Shown: one piece after another, positions 32,781 through 43,738 of the stretch
Layout: each line of letters opens with the position of its first letter
How positions within the stretch are numbered: the first letter of the stretch is position 1
Assembly (NCBI RefSeq): GCF_035046485.1
Contig: NC_085137.1
Coordinates: forward strand, 251,013,233-251,077,232
DNA: 64,000 bases
Direction of reading: 5' to 3'
Source of the DNA: Aedes albopictus
Taxonomy: Eukaryota; Arthropoda; Insecta; Diptera; Culicidae
Notes under the pieces: generated by a model
The model's database searches: none
What the model was told of the DNA's origin: nothing
What the model saw: only the letters and a program-made list of their open reading frames with translations
Program-made: the position numbers and the translations under genes

Positions 32781-34330
32781 TTGCGAAGGATCACCAAGTC
32801 CTCTGAGGTTGTTTGGCGGCGCACAATACATCTTGCTTAAAAATCGAAACATGCTTGTTATCATTTCTGAGATATTCCTTAGGAAATTAGAATTTGTCGT
32901 TATTGATGGTTTACTAAGTGCTCTGCTTTAAAACAAGCCACTTTTGCTTTCAATCCTTTGATAGTTTGTTTCAACGTAGTCAGAATTTGTCGTTACGAAT
33001 GTCTTCGTAAAGTTCTCGAAAATTGTTAGGTGACACAATGCTTCTGATTGGTTACGATTGGTTCACCAAGTCCTCTCAAATTGCTAGGTGACATGCTTCT
33101 GCTTTAAAACAAACCACTTTAATTTCAATTTTTTGATAGTTTGTTTCAACGTAGTCACAATTTGTCGTTACGAAGTTTGTGATGTACGCCTCAAAGTAAT
33201 CAGAAATGGTCATTTCGAATGGTTCACCAAGTCCTCCCAAATTGCTAGGTGACGCACAATGGTTCTGTTTTACAATAGGCCACTTTTGCTTTAAACTTTT
33301 CAATAGTTTGTGATGTACGCTTCAAAATAATCAGAAATTGTAGTTGCGAATGGTTCACTAAGCCCTCCCAAATTGCTAGGTGACGCACAATTCGTCCATT
33401 ACAAAATAGGTCACTTTTGCTTTGAATAATCTAGCAGCTTATGAGACATCATTTAAAGTATTCAAAATTTGTCTTAGGTTCACTGAGTCCTCTCAAATTG
33501 CTAAGTGGCGCAAACTTCGTCTTGTAATAGGTCACTTTTGCTTTGAATAATCTAGCAGTTTATGAAACATTCTTGAAAGTATTCAAAATTTGTCTTATAG
33601 TAGGTTCACCAAGTCCTCTCAAATAGCTAGGTGGCGCACAATTCGTCTATTATAAAATAGGTCACTTTTGCTTTGATTAATCTAGCAGTTTATGAGACAT
33701 TCTTGAAAGTATTCAAAATTTTTCTTTAGTAGGTTCACCGAGTCCTCTTAAATAGATAGGTGGCGCACAATTCGTCTATTATAAAATAGGTCACTTGCTT
33801 TGAATAATATAGCAGTTTAGGGTTCATTCAAATATTATGTTACGCAAAATTTGACAATTTCAGACCCCCTCCCTCCCCCACGTAACAACTTTTGTAAGAG
33901 AAAATTTAAAATTTTGTATGAAGCGTAACACAGTGCTAGACCCCCTCCCACCCCCTTTGCGTTACGTTATATTTGAACGAGCCCTTATGAGACATCATTT
34001 AAAATTTGTCTTAGGTTCACCGAGTCCTCTCAAATTGCTAAGTGGCGCAAACTTCGTCTTGTAATAGGTCACTTTTGCTTTGAATAATCTAGCAGTTTAT
34101 TAAACATTCTTGAAAGTATTCAATGTCTTAGGTTCACCGAGTCCTCTCAAATAGCTTGGTGACGCACAATTCGTCTATTATAAAATAGGTCACTTTGGCT
34201 TTGAGTAATCTAGCAGTTTATGAGACATTCTTCGAAGTATTCAAAAATTGTCTTTAGTAGGTTCACCGAGTCCTCTCAAACCGCTAGGTGACAAACAATA
34301 CTTACACTTCAAGTATTGTCACTTTTGTTT
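32781..34330. repeat. About 127-bp tandem satellite, roughly ten units
   Basis: Units share TTCACCAAGTCCTCTCAAAT, TGCTAGGTGACGCACAAT, ATAGGTCACTTTTGCTTT and ATCTAGCAGTTTATGAGACA. Starts recur near 33223, 33352, 33478, 33603, 33733, 34012, 34133 and 34260, a period of about 119-130 bp. The first units are more diverged and longer. One unit is split by a MITE. Confidence 0.9.
33820..33984. mobile_element. 165-bp MITE with 3-bp TTA target duplication
   Basis: Ends GGGTTCATTCAAATAT and ATATTTGAACGAGCCC are inverted; TTA lies on both sides (33817-33819, 33985-33987). Removing it restores the satellite phrase CAGTTTATGAGACAT. The ends and the CCCCCTCCC interior match a MITE type I recall from mosquitoes; a 3-bp TWA duplication fits the PIF/Harbinger group. 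Confidence 0.9.
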
Positions 34331-35107
34331 TTAGTTATCGTTGTAGTCCAAGAATATTCTTCCAATCAGTACTTTCAATTAAGAACATTTATTAAATCCC
34401 TTCAAATTGTGTAATAGCACAATATATGTTTATTGAATAAGTAACAACAGGTCACTCCCGCACCTCTTCCCAGTAATATTCTTCTCTACATCGTCGCCAA
34501 AACTACCTATACTGCAAGTCATGTTCCAGGAGCACCTCCTCTACATACGGCTTTGGACCGATCTGGGTTCTCCGGAAGCATCCACAGACCCGAAGCCGGC
34601 TACCGTCGTTAAAAACCACGTTTTCCACCTGGTAACGGAACCTGGAAGCAGTTCAGCTTCTCCGTTCACACACGCAGCTCCCGTAGCTGTCCATGTCATC
34701 ATGGGGCTGCTGCTGATAGGATCTTCCATCCAACACTCCAGGCTTGATCCTGGTCGTCAAAATCCATGGTAGCTCTGCTTTAGTTCAAACCTGGAACTGT
34801 ATATACTGGCAGCTGACAAGGCCGTTCGCAGCGGAAATTTAGAGGTTTCCACTTCTGTGTTCTCGGAAAAGTCATATTCCGATTTCAGGGCAGTGCTTCC
34901 TTGATTCCTTCATCGGGGTTTCCAATAAACCACGGGATGTAATCCATGAGGTCCTTACCGTCACTGTTCTCGAATTAGAATCAATTCCTGTGTTGTTTCA
35001 GAATGAGGCAGCTTCCTGCCGTCAAACTGAGCTGTAGTTATTCGTCATATTGGTTTCGACCGTTTCCAGTGGTTTCAAACAGTTCGCAGCGGTTTCAGAA
35101 AAATAAC
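34331..35107. other. No gene recognised; left flank of BEL element
   Basis: Moderately GC-rich sequence with short open frames and no domain. It could be the remnant of another retroelement, but nothing diagnostic was seen. Confidence 0.4.
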
Positions 35108-35692
35108 GTTCCCGTTGTGGTTATGAACTGCGAACCCCTGGTCGATTTCTTGTAGCAAATCACAACACCGTTATGTTGGTGGTAATGTAGCTTTAGCTGT
35201 AAATTTTATTTTTAATTAGTTTAAGTTTTAGGTTAATTGCATGTTTGTACTCACAGAAAATCGTTTGCATGGGTAATTTATCGCACAATTCTAACCGTAC
35301 TACCGTTAACACGAGGAGTATCTGTATATATAGTTTAAGTTAGGTTAAGTTCAAACAATTTAGACTCTAACTTACAATTTGTGTAACGTTTTGTGTAGGT
35401 TATCGGGAATAACAATCTATGAATTTTTATAGCTGTAGATACTAGGCACAAATAGCTGTAAGTTCAAATTAGATTAAGTTTTAGCAATACATTTTTAATT
35501 AGAGTTCAATTGAGTTTTCACCTTACACAAGTGTTCTTCACTGTACTTTGGCCAACAATAACGATGACGAGGCTGGCCATCACATTGCTCTATTAATTGT
35601 CATCACCCACCACTACAGATTCCCTGACATAAGTTTGACGGTTCGCTCCGGCCGTCATCGGAGCGTGACCAAAAGTGTTGCCAGTATCAACA
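35108..35692 (-). repeat. BEL 3' LTR (585 bp)
   Basis: Identical by eye to 42237-42821. The pol stop codon (35593-35595) lies inside this LTR, so the C terminus of the polyprotein is LTR-encoded. Confidence 0.93.
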
Positions 35693-38600
35693 TCCTCACC
35701 CCCGTAACACTGGCCACCAGGTCCAGTTTTACCAACCTCACCAACCTCTAATACTGCCAACCTAGCCACCGGTCTACGAACAAGCCCCCTCGCAGTTTGG
35801 ACAATAGCTTGCCGTACTCTCCCATCAGCCCCTTGAATGGTTTCGACAACACGGCCTCTTGTCCACTCGTTTCTTTTTCCTTCACCGACCACCAGAACCA
35901 GTTGTCCTTCCGCCACTGCCTTTGCTTCGCCACACCACTTCGGTCGTCTTGTCAGCGTTGGCAAATACTCTTTAAGCCACCTCCTCCAAAACATGTCGAG
36001 CTGGTGCTGAACTTGGTGCCAAGATGAGCGGAGAGCTACCGCTGGATCCGTTGCTTCGACAGCAGGTTGTTTAACGCCGTTCGAATTGCCCAGCAAAAAA
36101 TGATTTGGAGTGAGAGCTTCGCTTTCCTCCGACGTTAGCGGCAGATATGTGAGAGGACGGCTGTTCACGATAGCTTCGGCTTCCACCATAAACGTTTCCA
36201 ACGCCTCGTCATTCAGTTTACGGTTGTTGTTGTACGCCGCTTCAACGGCTGTTTTGATGGAGCGGACCATCCGCTCCCATGCTCCGCCCATATGCGGAGT
36301 GCCAGGTGGAATGAATACCCACTTCGTAGCGGTGCCCGTGAATGTTACTGCCAATTGCTCAACTTGATCCCGAAGAAGTCTGGCGGCGCCTAGAAAATTG
36401 GTTCCGTTGTCCGAATATATCTCGGCTGGCGCTCCTCTGCGACAAATGAACCGTCGAATGCATTTGATGCACGAATCCGTGGTTAGATTGTGAGCTACTT
36501 CAACGTGTACCGCCCGTATGGTCAAACATGTGAACACGGCTATCCAGCGTTTTGCGTTGCTTCTCCCGATCTTCACCGTTAACGGCCCAAAGAAATCCAG
36601 GCCTGTGTAGGTAAACGGTCTCATAAACGACGCCATTCTTGCTAGTGGCAGAGGTGCCATACGGGGAATCTCCGGTGTGCTTTTGTAGACTCTACACCAT
36701 TGACAAGCTTTAGCTGCGCCTTTAACCGCCAACCTGAGTCTTGGAATGTAGTAAGCTTGGCGAACCTCATTCACTACAGTCTCAGCGTTACTGTGTAGAT
36801 ATCTACGATGGTAGCCATCCAATAGTAGTTCAGTAAATTTGTGTTTCCGCGGGAGGATCATCGGAAATTTTGTTTGCATATTGACATTTGGGGCTGCTCC
36901 GATTCTGCCATCAACGCGAAGGATGCCTTGCTCATCCAAAACTGGACATAGTTGATAGAGGGCACTAGATTTTCCCAGAGATTCTTGTTCGGTCCTAGGC
37001 TTCGATCGGTTGCGTACAAGGACAACCATTTCGTCCGGAAAAGATTGCCACTGTGTCTCACGGATAAGCAGACATTCAGCTCGTACCAGTTCTTCCGAAG
37101 ATAACGGGCCAACGAATCCCTCCTGTTGTGTGACTTTCCGCTTGAGGTTCCCAATGAAACGTAAAACGTAAGCAACAGCTCGAGTAGCTCGGGTAAGCTG
37201 AGAGAAGCGCTCAAGTTCTACCAAACGTACAGGAATACTCGTAACCTTATGCGCATAGCAGGGGCGTAGCTCTTCTTCTGTAGAGGGCGTCGACGTTTTC
37301 TGCACTGGCCATTCGTCTTCCGATAATTGAAGAAAACCGGGACCTCTGAACCATACGCTGTTGGCCGTTAGGTTGGGCCCGTTTCCCCACTTCGTTGCAA
37401 GATCTGCTGGGTTCTGTTTGGTTGGAACCCACCGCCAGTTTCCAACATCGGTGATGGTCAGCAATTCTCCGATCCTGCACGCGACGAATTGTTTATATCG
37501 TCGATTGTCAGCTCGCAGCCAGGAGAGGACGGTTGCTGAGTCACTCCAAAAGACTTTCTTTGAAATGCGTAGAGTATGGTTTTCTTCCACGAACTGCGAT
37601 AGTCGAGCGCCCAGTACTGCAGCCTGTAACTCCAATCGAGGAATGGATTGGGTCCTCAAGGGAGCCACCTTCGTTTTCGCTGCAATGAGCGCACATTCTG
37701 GTAGTCCATCAGCGTTGGATGTTCGAAAATACGCTACTGCGCTGTACGCACTCTCACTGGCATCCACAAAAACGTGAAGTTGAAGATCCCGATATCTCTC
37801 CTTAGTAGCAGCAATGAAATAGCAGCGAGGAATTTTCAGGTTTCGAACATCTTTGAACAGGTGGGTCCAACTTTTCCACCTTTGATGCAGATCGTTGTTC
37901 ACTCTTTCGTCCCATTGTATCCCTTCTCTCCAGACTTCTTGAAGAAGAATCTTCCCGTGCACCACAAAGAGGCTTAGCAGACCCAAAGGATCAAAGAGTG
38001 ACATCAGACACTTCAGCATTTGTCTTTTAGTAGGATGTTGGTCGCTCTGCAACAGCTCAGTAATATCTTCCTTCATCTCGGTTGAGAAGCTGAATGAGTC
38101 TTCCTGTGTCAACCACAGGAGCCCGAGTACACGGTCGAAGTTGCTTTGCTTGTCCGTCGCGAATTTCTTGTCTTCTCCGGGTTTAACTTCACCTAGAGCG
38201 TTCAGAACTTCGCTGCTATTGGATAACCAGTTCCTCAGCTCGAACCCTCCATGCGCGTGGATGAAACGCATTTCCTGGGATACTTTTATTGCCTCCTCTG
38301 TGGACTCATAACTTTCAAGAGAGTCGTCCACATAGTGATTGTCGACAATTCCTTCGACTGCTCGAGGGTACGTCTCTTGAAACTCCTTGGCATTCTTGTT
38401 TTTAATATATTGGGCTGATGCCGGGGAGCAGGTCGAACCGAACGTAGCAACATCCATTAGGTACACTTCAGGTGTTTCGGACGAATCGCAGCGCCAAAGA
38501 AACCTCTGCGAGTGGCGATCTTCCTTGCGTATAAGGATTTGGTGAAACATCTCCTTTATATCAGAGCAGACTCCCACATGAAATTGACGAAACCGTACTA

Positions 38601-40782
38601 GAACACCAGGAAGGGACGTAAGTTGGTCGGGACCTTTCAGTAACACTGAGTTGAGCGAGATCCCGTTCACGGCTGCTCTAGCATCCCAGATCATGCGAAT
38701 CTTACCTGGCTTCCGAGGGTTCACTACTGCTCCTAGCGGCAAGTACCATACGCGTCGAATGTCAGCGCTTGCTAGCTCCTCCTCAGTGGCGCGATGTGCA
38801 TATCCTTTAGCCTGATAATCCTCCAGTTGTGTCTGTAACGCTTGCTTGAGATCCGGGTTCCGCATCATACGTTTTTCCAGGCACTCCAGTCGTCGACGAG
38901 CCATACCATAGCTATCAGGAAGTTCAACATGGTCAAACTTCCATAATAGGCCCGTCTCAAAGTGATTGCCGACCCGCACTGTAGTATCCTGCAGTATTTG
39001 CAGAGCGCGTTCTTCTGCTGCTGATACGAGAGGAGCTACGGTCGGTACACTGATGTCTTCCGTAGAGAAGAAATCCTTGACAAGGTTGTGTAGTGACTGG
39101 TCCGATGCACATCCACAGGCATGGTAGTTTACTGATAATTGTTGTCCGTCGCTCGCTTTACCGCCATAGATACACCAGCCTAGTCTGGTTTTGGCTGCGA
39201 TGGGTTCGCGTTTGTATCCTTCGCGCACTTTTAATGGAACCATCAAATCTAGATTGTTGACACCAATCAGTAGCTTTGGAGTCGCCTTGGAATAGCTCTT
39301 AACAGGAAGACCTTTAAGATGTGCGAACTGCTCGGAGAGATGGTCGTATGGCAGCGATTGTGTGGGCAACGACAACTCCTTTACGGTTTGAACTTCCTCG
39401 AGTGAGTATCTTTTCCCATCAGTTGATGAAACGGTAAGCGACAGTTGCTTCGACCCCTTCTCTGTGCGTGATACGTTCGCTGTCCATAGCAAACATAACG
39501 GCATCGTTACACCTTCGACGCCCAACTCTTTGACCAGGCTGTCTTCAACTAGCGTCAAAGATGATCCATCGTCGAGGAACGCAAAAGTATCCACTGATCC
39601 TTTGGGCCCGTGCAGGGTCACTGGTAGTATTCTGAAGAGTAGCGATTGTTGCCCCTGCCGATGCGTATGGTTTTCTGCGGTATTCACTAACGGTTGAATC
39701 TGCGTGTCTGTACTGTTCCGCGGCGAATGTAGAAGCGGATGATGCCGGTATTCGCAACCGTTCGTCCCGCAGTTGCTGGTTTTTCTACAGCTTCTTCTAG
39801 CATGCGAACTCAAGCAGTTTCGGCACAACCCGTTTGACTGAACACACTTCCAGCGGCCGTCCACGGAAAGTGATTGGAAGGCCCGACAATCCTGGATTCG
39901 ATGCCCGACGTTCTTGCAGGCTGGACAATGCTTTGCACCCTCACGACTGGATTCGGAGCTGAAAATCGGGTCACTACGGTGGGTGTTGACACTTCCTCTC
40001 GAGTTCGAACTGTTCTTCCCGAATGCTGAAGACCTTCCACTACTGCTGGCGTACACTGTCACTTTGCTCACTGCTTTCACTACACTGGACATGAAGAGGC
40101 CGAACGTTTTCAGATTAACCTCCGAAAATCCCTGGAGATATGAGCCCCATTCCATTTGAAGATGTGGTGGGAGTTTTGTGACGAGTTCCGCGAGAAGAGA
40201 TGGATTTGACAGATGGGCGGTTTGTCCTGCGACTTCAAGGTGATCGCAGAGACTTTGTATAGACATCCCAAAATCAATAATCGTTTGAAATTTCTCCACT
40301 TTTGGTGGTGGTGTCGAGCGAACTTTGTCCAAGAGGGCTGAAATCAGCAGCTCTGGACGGCCATAAAGCATATGGAGAGTTTCCATAATGTGAGGTACCG
40401 ATTCAGGTAGAAGTAGTCTACTTTGAACGGCCTCGTACGCCGCGCCCTTCAGGCTTCGCTGGAGGCGGCACAGATTTTCGGCACTGGAGTACCCACAAGC
40501 TAACGTAGTGTTCATAAAACAGCTTATGAACACTGGCCAATCGGCTGGGTTGCCAGAAAAGGGAGGTAAGTCACGAGGCATGACTTGCCTGGCAGCTAAC
40601 TGCGAGGGGGAGGGGGCAAAAGTGGCTAAATTTGTGTTGAGGAATGGTGATTGCGCGGGCGACAAAGCAATGCTACCAAATTGCCTCATTAGATGTTGAA
40701 TGTTATTGTCATTACTGGTTGGTTGCATATTCACTGGAGGACAAATATCTGGCTCACCTGGTGGCTGAGGGAATGATACTTC
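35593..40782 (-). CDS. BEL gag-pol polyprotein
   Basis: First ATG at 40728, about 1711 aa. In order: the Pao gag domain (LPPFSGNPADWPVFISCF, about residues 50-200); Cys/His knuckles (HCPACKNVGHRIQDC ... CRNC ... CRK); an aspartic protease (AFLDDGSSLTLV, near 385); the reverse transcriptase with PLGAVVNPRKPGKIRMIWDA, SDIKEMFHQI and catalytic NHYVDDSLE; RNase H (HVFVDASESAYSAVAYF); the H2C2 integrase finger (HRRYLHSN ... CQWC); the integrase core (YTGLDFFGP, YSDNGTNF, GGAWERMVRSIK); and a C-terminal domain with RNEWTRGRV. The frame is uninterrupted and ends in the 3' LTR. All catalytic motifs look intact. Confidence 0.93.
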   Translation of the reverse strand, partial: EVSFPQPPGEPDICPPVNMQPTSNDNNIQHLMRQFGSIALSPAQSPFLNTNLATFAPSPSQLAARQVMPRDLPPFSGNPADWPVFISCFMNTTLACGYSSAENLCRLQRSLKGAAYEAVQSRLLLPESVPHIMETLHMLYGRPELLISALLDKVRSTPPPKVEKFQTIIDFGMSIQSLCDHLEVAGQTAHLSNPSLLAELVTKLPPHLQMEWGSYLQGFSEVNLKTFGLFMSSVVKAVSKVTVYASSSGRSSAFGKNSSNSRGSVNTHRSDPIFSSESSREGAKHCPACKNVGHRIQDCRAFQSLSVDGRWKCVQSNGLCRNCLSSHARRSCRKTSNCGTNGCEYRHHPLLHSPRNSTDTQIQPLVNTAENHTHRQGQQSLLFRILPVTLHGPKGSVDTFAFLDDGSSLTLVEDSLVKELGVEGVTMPLCLLWTANVSRTEKGSKQLSLTVSSTDGKRYSLEEVQTVKELSLPTQSLPYDHLSEQFAHLKGLPVKSYSKATPKLLIGVNNLDLMVPLKVREGYKREPIAAKTRLGWCIYGGKASDGQQLSVNYHACGCASDQSLHNLVKDFFSTEDISVPTVAPLVSAAEERALQILQDTTVRVGNHFETGLLWKFDHVELPDSYGMARRRLECLEKRMMRNPDLKQALQTQLEDYQAKGYAHRATEEELASADIRRVWYLPLGAVVNPRKPGKIRMIWDARAAVNGISLNSVLLKGPDQLTSLPGVLVRFRQFHVGVCSDIKEMFHQILIRKEDRHSQRFLWRCDSSETPEVYLMDVATFGSTCSPASAQYIKNKNAKEFQETYPRAVEGIVDNHYVDDSLESYESTEEAIKVSQEMRFIHAHGGFELRNWLSNSSEVLNALGEVKPGEDKKFATDKQSNFDRVLGLLWLTQEDSFSFSTEMKEDITELLQSDQHPTKRQMLKCLMSLFDPLGLLSLFVVHGKILLQEVWREGIQWDERVNNDLHQRWKSWTHLFKDVRNLKIPRCYFIAATKERYRDLQLHVFVDASESAYSAVAYFRTSNADGLPECALIAAKTKVAPLRTQSIPRLELQAAVLGARLSQFVEENHTLRISKKVFWSDSATVLSWLRADNRRYKQFVACRIGELLTITDVGNWRWVPTKQNPADLATKWGNGPNLTANSVWFRGPGFLQLSEDEWPVQKTSTPSTEEELRPCYAHKVTSIPVRLVELERFSQLTRATRAVAYVLRFIGNLKRKVTQQEGFVGPLSSEELVRAECLLIRETQWQSFPDEMVVLVRNRSKPRTEQESLGKSSALYQLCPVLDEQGILRVDGRIGAAPNVNMQTKFPMILPRKHKFTELLLDGYHRRYLHSNAETVVNEVRQAYYIPRLRLAVKGAAKACQWCRVYKSTPEIPRMAPLPLARMASFMRPFTYTGLDFFGPLTVKIGRSNAKRWIAVFTCLTIRAVHVEVAHNLTTDSCIKCIRRFICRRGAPAEIYSDNGTNFLGAARLLRDQVEQLAVTFTGTATKWVFIPPGTPHMGGAWERMVRSIKTAVEAAYNNNRKLNDEALETFMVEAEAIVNSRPLTYLPLTSEESEALTPNHFLLGNSNGVKQPAVEATDPAVALRSSWHQVQHQLDMFWRRWLKEYLPTLTRRPKWCGEAKAVAEGQLVLVVGEGKRNEWTRGRVVETIQGADGRVRQAIVQTARGLVRRPVARLAVLEVGEVGKTGPGGQCYGGEDVDTGNTFGHAPMTAGANRQTYVRESVVVGDDN

Positions 40783-40785
40783 TCA

Positions 40786-41484
40786 GACCAAAGATGCAGG
40801 CTGGGCGGCCGGCGCGGACGGTGGCACGAGGGACGATGCAGGTGTAGATGCGATCACTGGCGAAGTTGCCGACACAGGTCCAAGGGCTGGCGCAGGAGCA
40901 GATGCGTGTGCCGTTTGAAGCATCGATGGAACCACCGGATACGTTGGTAGGTGGTACGGTGCCGAGACTGATGGAAGTATCGGCGCAACTTGGAACACCG
41001 GCGGGGGTATGGGTGCACTGAGAGTCGACGCCAAATTCCCCTGGTGATGGCTAAATTGTTGAGACGGAGCGGCAGGATGAGGAATCATCGACATCGGCGG
41101 TGCCCGCACTACCGCGGGAGGTGGTGGAGCCGATACGGATCCTGGAAAAAGTTGCGAAAACGTTTGCTTTTCGGAAGAGTTCTCTGGGATGGAGGCCAAC
41201 TGATACGGGGCGGCACCGGATGGCCCCGAGCTCAGTACTGAAGGGAACAACCCCGTCACAGTGGATTTGTGCGCAGATGCAAGCGAGTACACCGGCGCCA
41301 TGGACGGAACGTCTGTTGTTTTGGACATCACTGTTGGCAGTGACGATGCTGGTAGCACCAGTGTCGCAGGAGCAAACGAGGGGTAGCCAGGGGTCGATTG
41401 GGCCAAAGGTGCTGTCCCTGTGAGCTTATTGAAAACGGAACGTTTGGCTGAATCTTCGCCCTGATTCGGATTCGTTTTAGTATA
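40786..41484 (-). CDS. BEL gag, Pro/Ala/Ser-rich linker between two in-frame stops
   Basis: The same frame continues after the TAA (YTKTNPNQGEDSAKR) through about 230 low-complexity P/A/S/V residues to a TGA at 40783-40785 (ASLV-stop). It then continues, again in frame, into the gag/pol core (EVSFPQPPGEPD). No ATG restarts at either point. The segment is translated only if the stops are read through or are recent mutations. Confidence 0.7.
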
Positions 41485-41487
41485 TTA

Positions 41488-42192
41488 TAGAGCGGGTTTG
41501 GTGGCTGCAGCTGGTGGAGCGAATCGCTGCTTGGGCAACGAAGGATGTTTGAGGGGACTCTGTTGATTATCGCCCACTGGAAACTGCACTTCATCCGGAA
41601 CGTGTTTGCTATCGATGTGTGCGTTCGCCACGGGATGGCTGGAATGGGCTGGCGGCAATGGAGAATCGGTGTCCTTTGAGGTAGGCACGTTGACGTCATC
41701 CTTCTGCTCTGCGCATTTGTTTACCCAATTCGCTACCTTATCGAGGCTGGTTTGCTTGCTGACTCGGCTACGTTTGCTCCGAATACTCTCGTTTTCGCCC
41801 TCCAGTTGAGATTCTAGCAGCTTGTATTTCTCCTCGATAAACTTCTCTTTCATTGCTTGGAGCTCCTCCAGCTTCTCAAGCTGCAGATTCACTCTCGCTG
41901 ATTTAACCGAGCTATTGGAGATTCGGGAGCGACGAGAATGAGACACGCTACTGCCCAGATCGTCTACCTGACATTTTGGACAGGACCACGATCGATCGTT
42001 GATCGAGTCGGTGACGCCTGCGCATGCGAAGTGCCACCACGTCTGACAGGTGTCGCACTGCACCATTGAATCTTCGCCGTTCCGGCGGTCGCAACGTACG
42101 CAATCTGACCGGTTTTCGTCGAGCGTGTGTGCGGGATTCAATGTTAGCTCGCTGTGCATGTCCGGGAGGGATTTTTGTGGATTCGATTCCAT
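41488..42192 (-). CDS. BEL gag, PHD-finger N-terminal part
   Basis: Starts at an ATG at 42192 (MESNPQKSLPD). Residues about 31-75 form a C4HC3 PHD finger: CVRCDRR, MVQCDTCQTWWHFACAGV, SWSCPKCQ. A glutamate/lysine-rich coiled coil follows (LEKLEELQAMKEKFIEEKY). The frame stops at a TAA at 41485-41487 (KPAL-stop) but is open again at once in the same frame, so this is the first part of a longer gag. PHD-like fingers in arthropod BEL proteins are known. It may direct chromatin targeting (inference). Confidence 0.85.
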
Positions 42193-42236
42193 ATCGACGA
42201 GTTTATAGAAACTGCTGTCGATTTTCTCTAAAGTTT

Positions 42237-42821
42237 GTTCCCGTTGTGGTTATGAACTGCGAACCCCTGGTCGATTTCTTGTAGCAAATCACAACACCGT
42301 TATGTTGGTGGTAATGTAGCTTTAGCTGTAAATTTTATTTTTAATTAGTTTAAGTTTTAGGTTAATTGCATGTTTGTACTCACAGAAAATCGTTTGCATG
42401 GGTAATTTATCGCACAATTCTAACCGTACTACCGTTAACACGAGGAGTATCTGTATATATAGTTTAAGTTAGGTTAAGTTCAAACAATTTAGACTCTAAC
42501 TTACAATTTGTGTAACGTTTTGTGTAGGTTATCGGGAATAACAATCTATGAATTTTTATAGCTGTAGATACTAGGCACAAATAGCTGTAAGTTCAAATTA
42601 GATTAAGTTTTAGCAATACATTTTTAATTAGAGTTCAATTGAGTTTTCACCTTACACAAGTGTTCTTCACTGTACTTTGGCCAACAATAACGATGACGAG
42701 GCTGGCCATCACATTGCTCTATTAATTGTCATCACCCACCACTACAGATTCCCTGACATAAGTTTGACGGTTCGCTCCGGCCGTCATCGGAGCGTGACCA
42801 AAAGTGTTGCCAGTATCAACA
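42237..42821 (-). repeat. BEL 5' LTR (585 bp)
   Basis: In the sense of the element it starts TGTTGATACTGGCAAC. It presumably contains the promoter. The gag ATG lies only about 45 bp downstream, and I could not identify a clear primer-binding site in that short leader. Confidence 0.9.
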
Positions 42822-43367
42822 GTTCCCTCTTTGATGTGTGCCGTGGCGTAAAGATATTTGCCATGTAAAGGCCAAAATAAACAAAAATTAATTACTATTT
42901 ATGAATTCTGCAATACTTACAGTTCAGAACTGTGGGCTACCTTTTGGGAAGTTTTCGGAAGATCTGTCCGCCCCGATGATGTGCACCAGTCAGCAGGATG
43001 AGTTTAGGTCCAGAGAGTCTTCGAGGAGATTCCGGCGGATCACAGGGACCGATTTTAGCTTCGAAGTAACGTATGCCCGTAAAAGCGCGAACCAAAACCG
43101 AGAAGAAGCTGTACCCGTTCCAGGAGGATCCACATAACACGCCTTTGATTTGTTTTTGTTTTGATCACTGCTGAGCATGGCGCGGTTTTCCCACCCTATA
43201 GTAATCGCGTGTAGGCACAGATGCAAATTGATGATATCTCACGCAAACAAATGCATATTGAGCAAACGTGAGTTACTCTGGTGCCTTTTTGAAAAATTCA
43301 ATTTTGCTATTCCCACCCTCTTTTATCTTGGGATTGCCTAGCAAGATTTTTATAGGGATACGTATTT
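42822..43367. other. Unassigned; possible exon edge near 42937
   Basis: On the minus strand a donor-like AACT then GTAAGTATT at about 42931-42940 follows an open stretch of roughly 200 bp, but I recognise no domain on either strand. Confidence 0.3.
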
Positions 43368-43738
43368 CGAGCAATAGGAGGCAATCAGTGAAGTACTAGA
43401 TTGAAAGTAGTGAGCTGAATTTTAGTATGGTGAGATGATCAATTCTCTATTTCTGCAATGAAATGGAGCAAACAGCGTGGGTTATATGATTTCATGTCCA
43501 ATTTTATGCTGTTTGAGCAAAAGTTTGGGTAACTGTGTTGTTGAAGTTGCAAGTTATTTATACAACATCACAGTTACCCAAACTTATGCTCAAATAGCAT
43601 CAAATTAGTCAAGAAATCATATAACCCACGCATTTTGCTGAATTTCATTGCAGAAATGAAGAATTGATCATCTCACCATACTAAAATCCAGCTCACTACT
43701 TTCAATCTAGTACTTCACTGATTGCCTCCTATTGAGCA
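43368..43738. mobile_element. 371-bp foldback, about 170-bp arms
   Basis: The left arm from GAGCAATAGGAGGCAATCAG to about 43545 pairs with the right arm from about 43560 to CTGATTGCCTCCTATTGAG. Arms are mostly identical with a few indels; the loop is about 15 bp. Multiple TTTGAGCA motifs are present. No coding sequence. Confidence 0.88.

Larger units (their letters stand above)
35108..42821 (-). mobile_element. Complete BEL/Pao LTR retrotransposon
   Basis: A 7.7-kb minus-strand element with two 585-bp LTRs, gag with a PHD finger and a pol in BEL order (protease, RT, RNase H, integrase). No envelope-like frame is present. The right LTR is the 5' LTR. The LTRs look identical base for base, which implies a recent insertion. 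The exact ends are ambiguous: GTTCC follows the right LTR and also begins the left LTR copy, so either GTTCC is a 5-bp target duplication and the LTR is 5 bp shorter, or the LTR ends TG...CA with one terminal change at 35107. Confidence 0.93.

Noticed and set aside
35108..42821. Endogenous retrovirus (BEL with envelope)
   Set aside because: No envelope-like frame exists between the integrase and the 3' LTR; the pol stop is inside the LTR.
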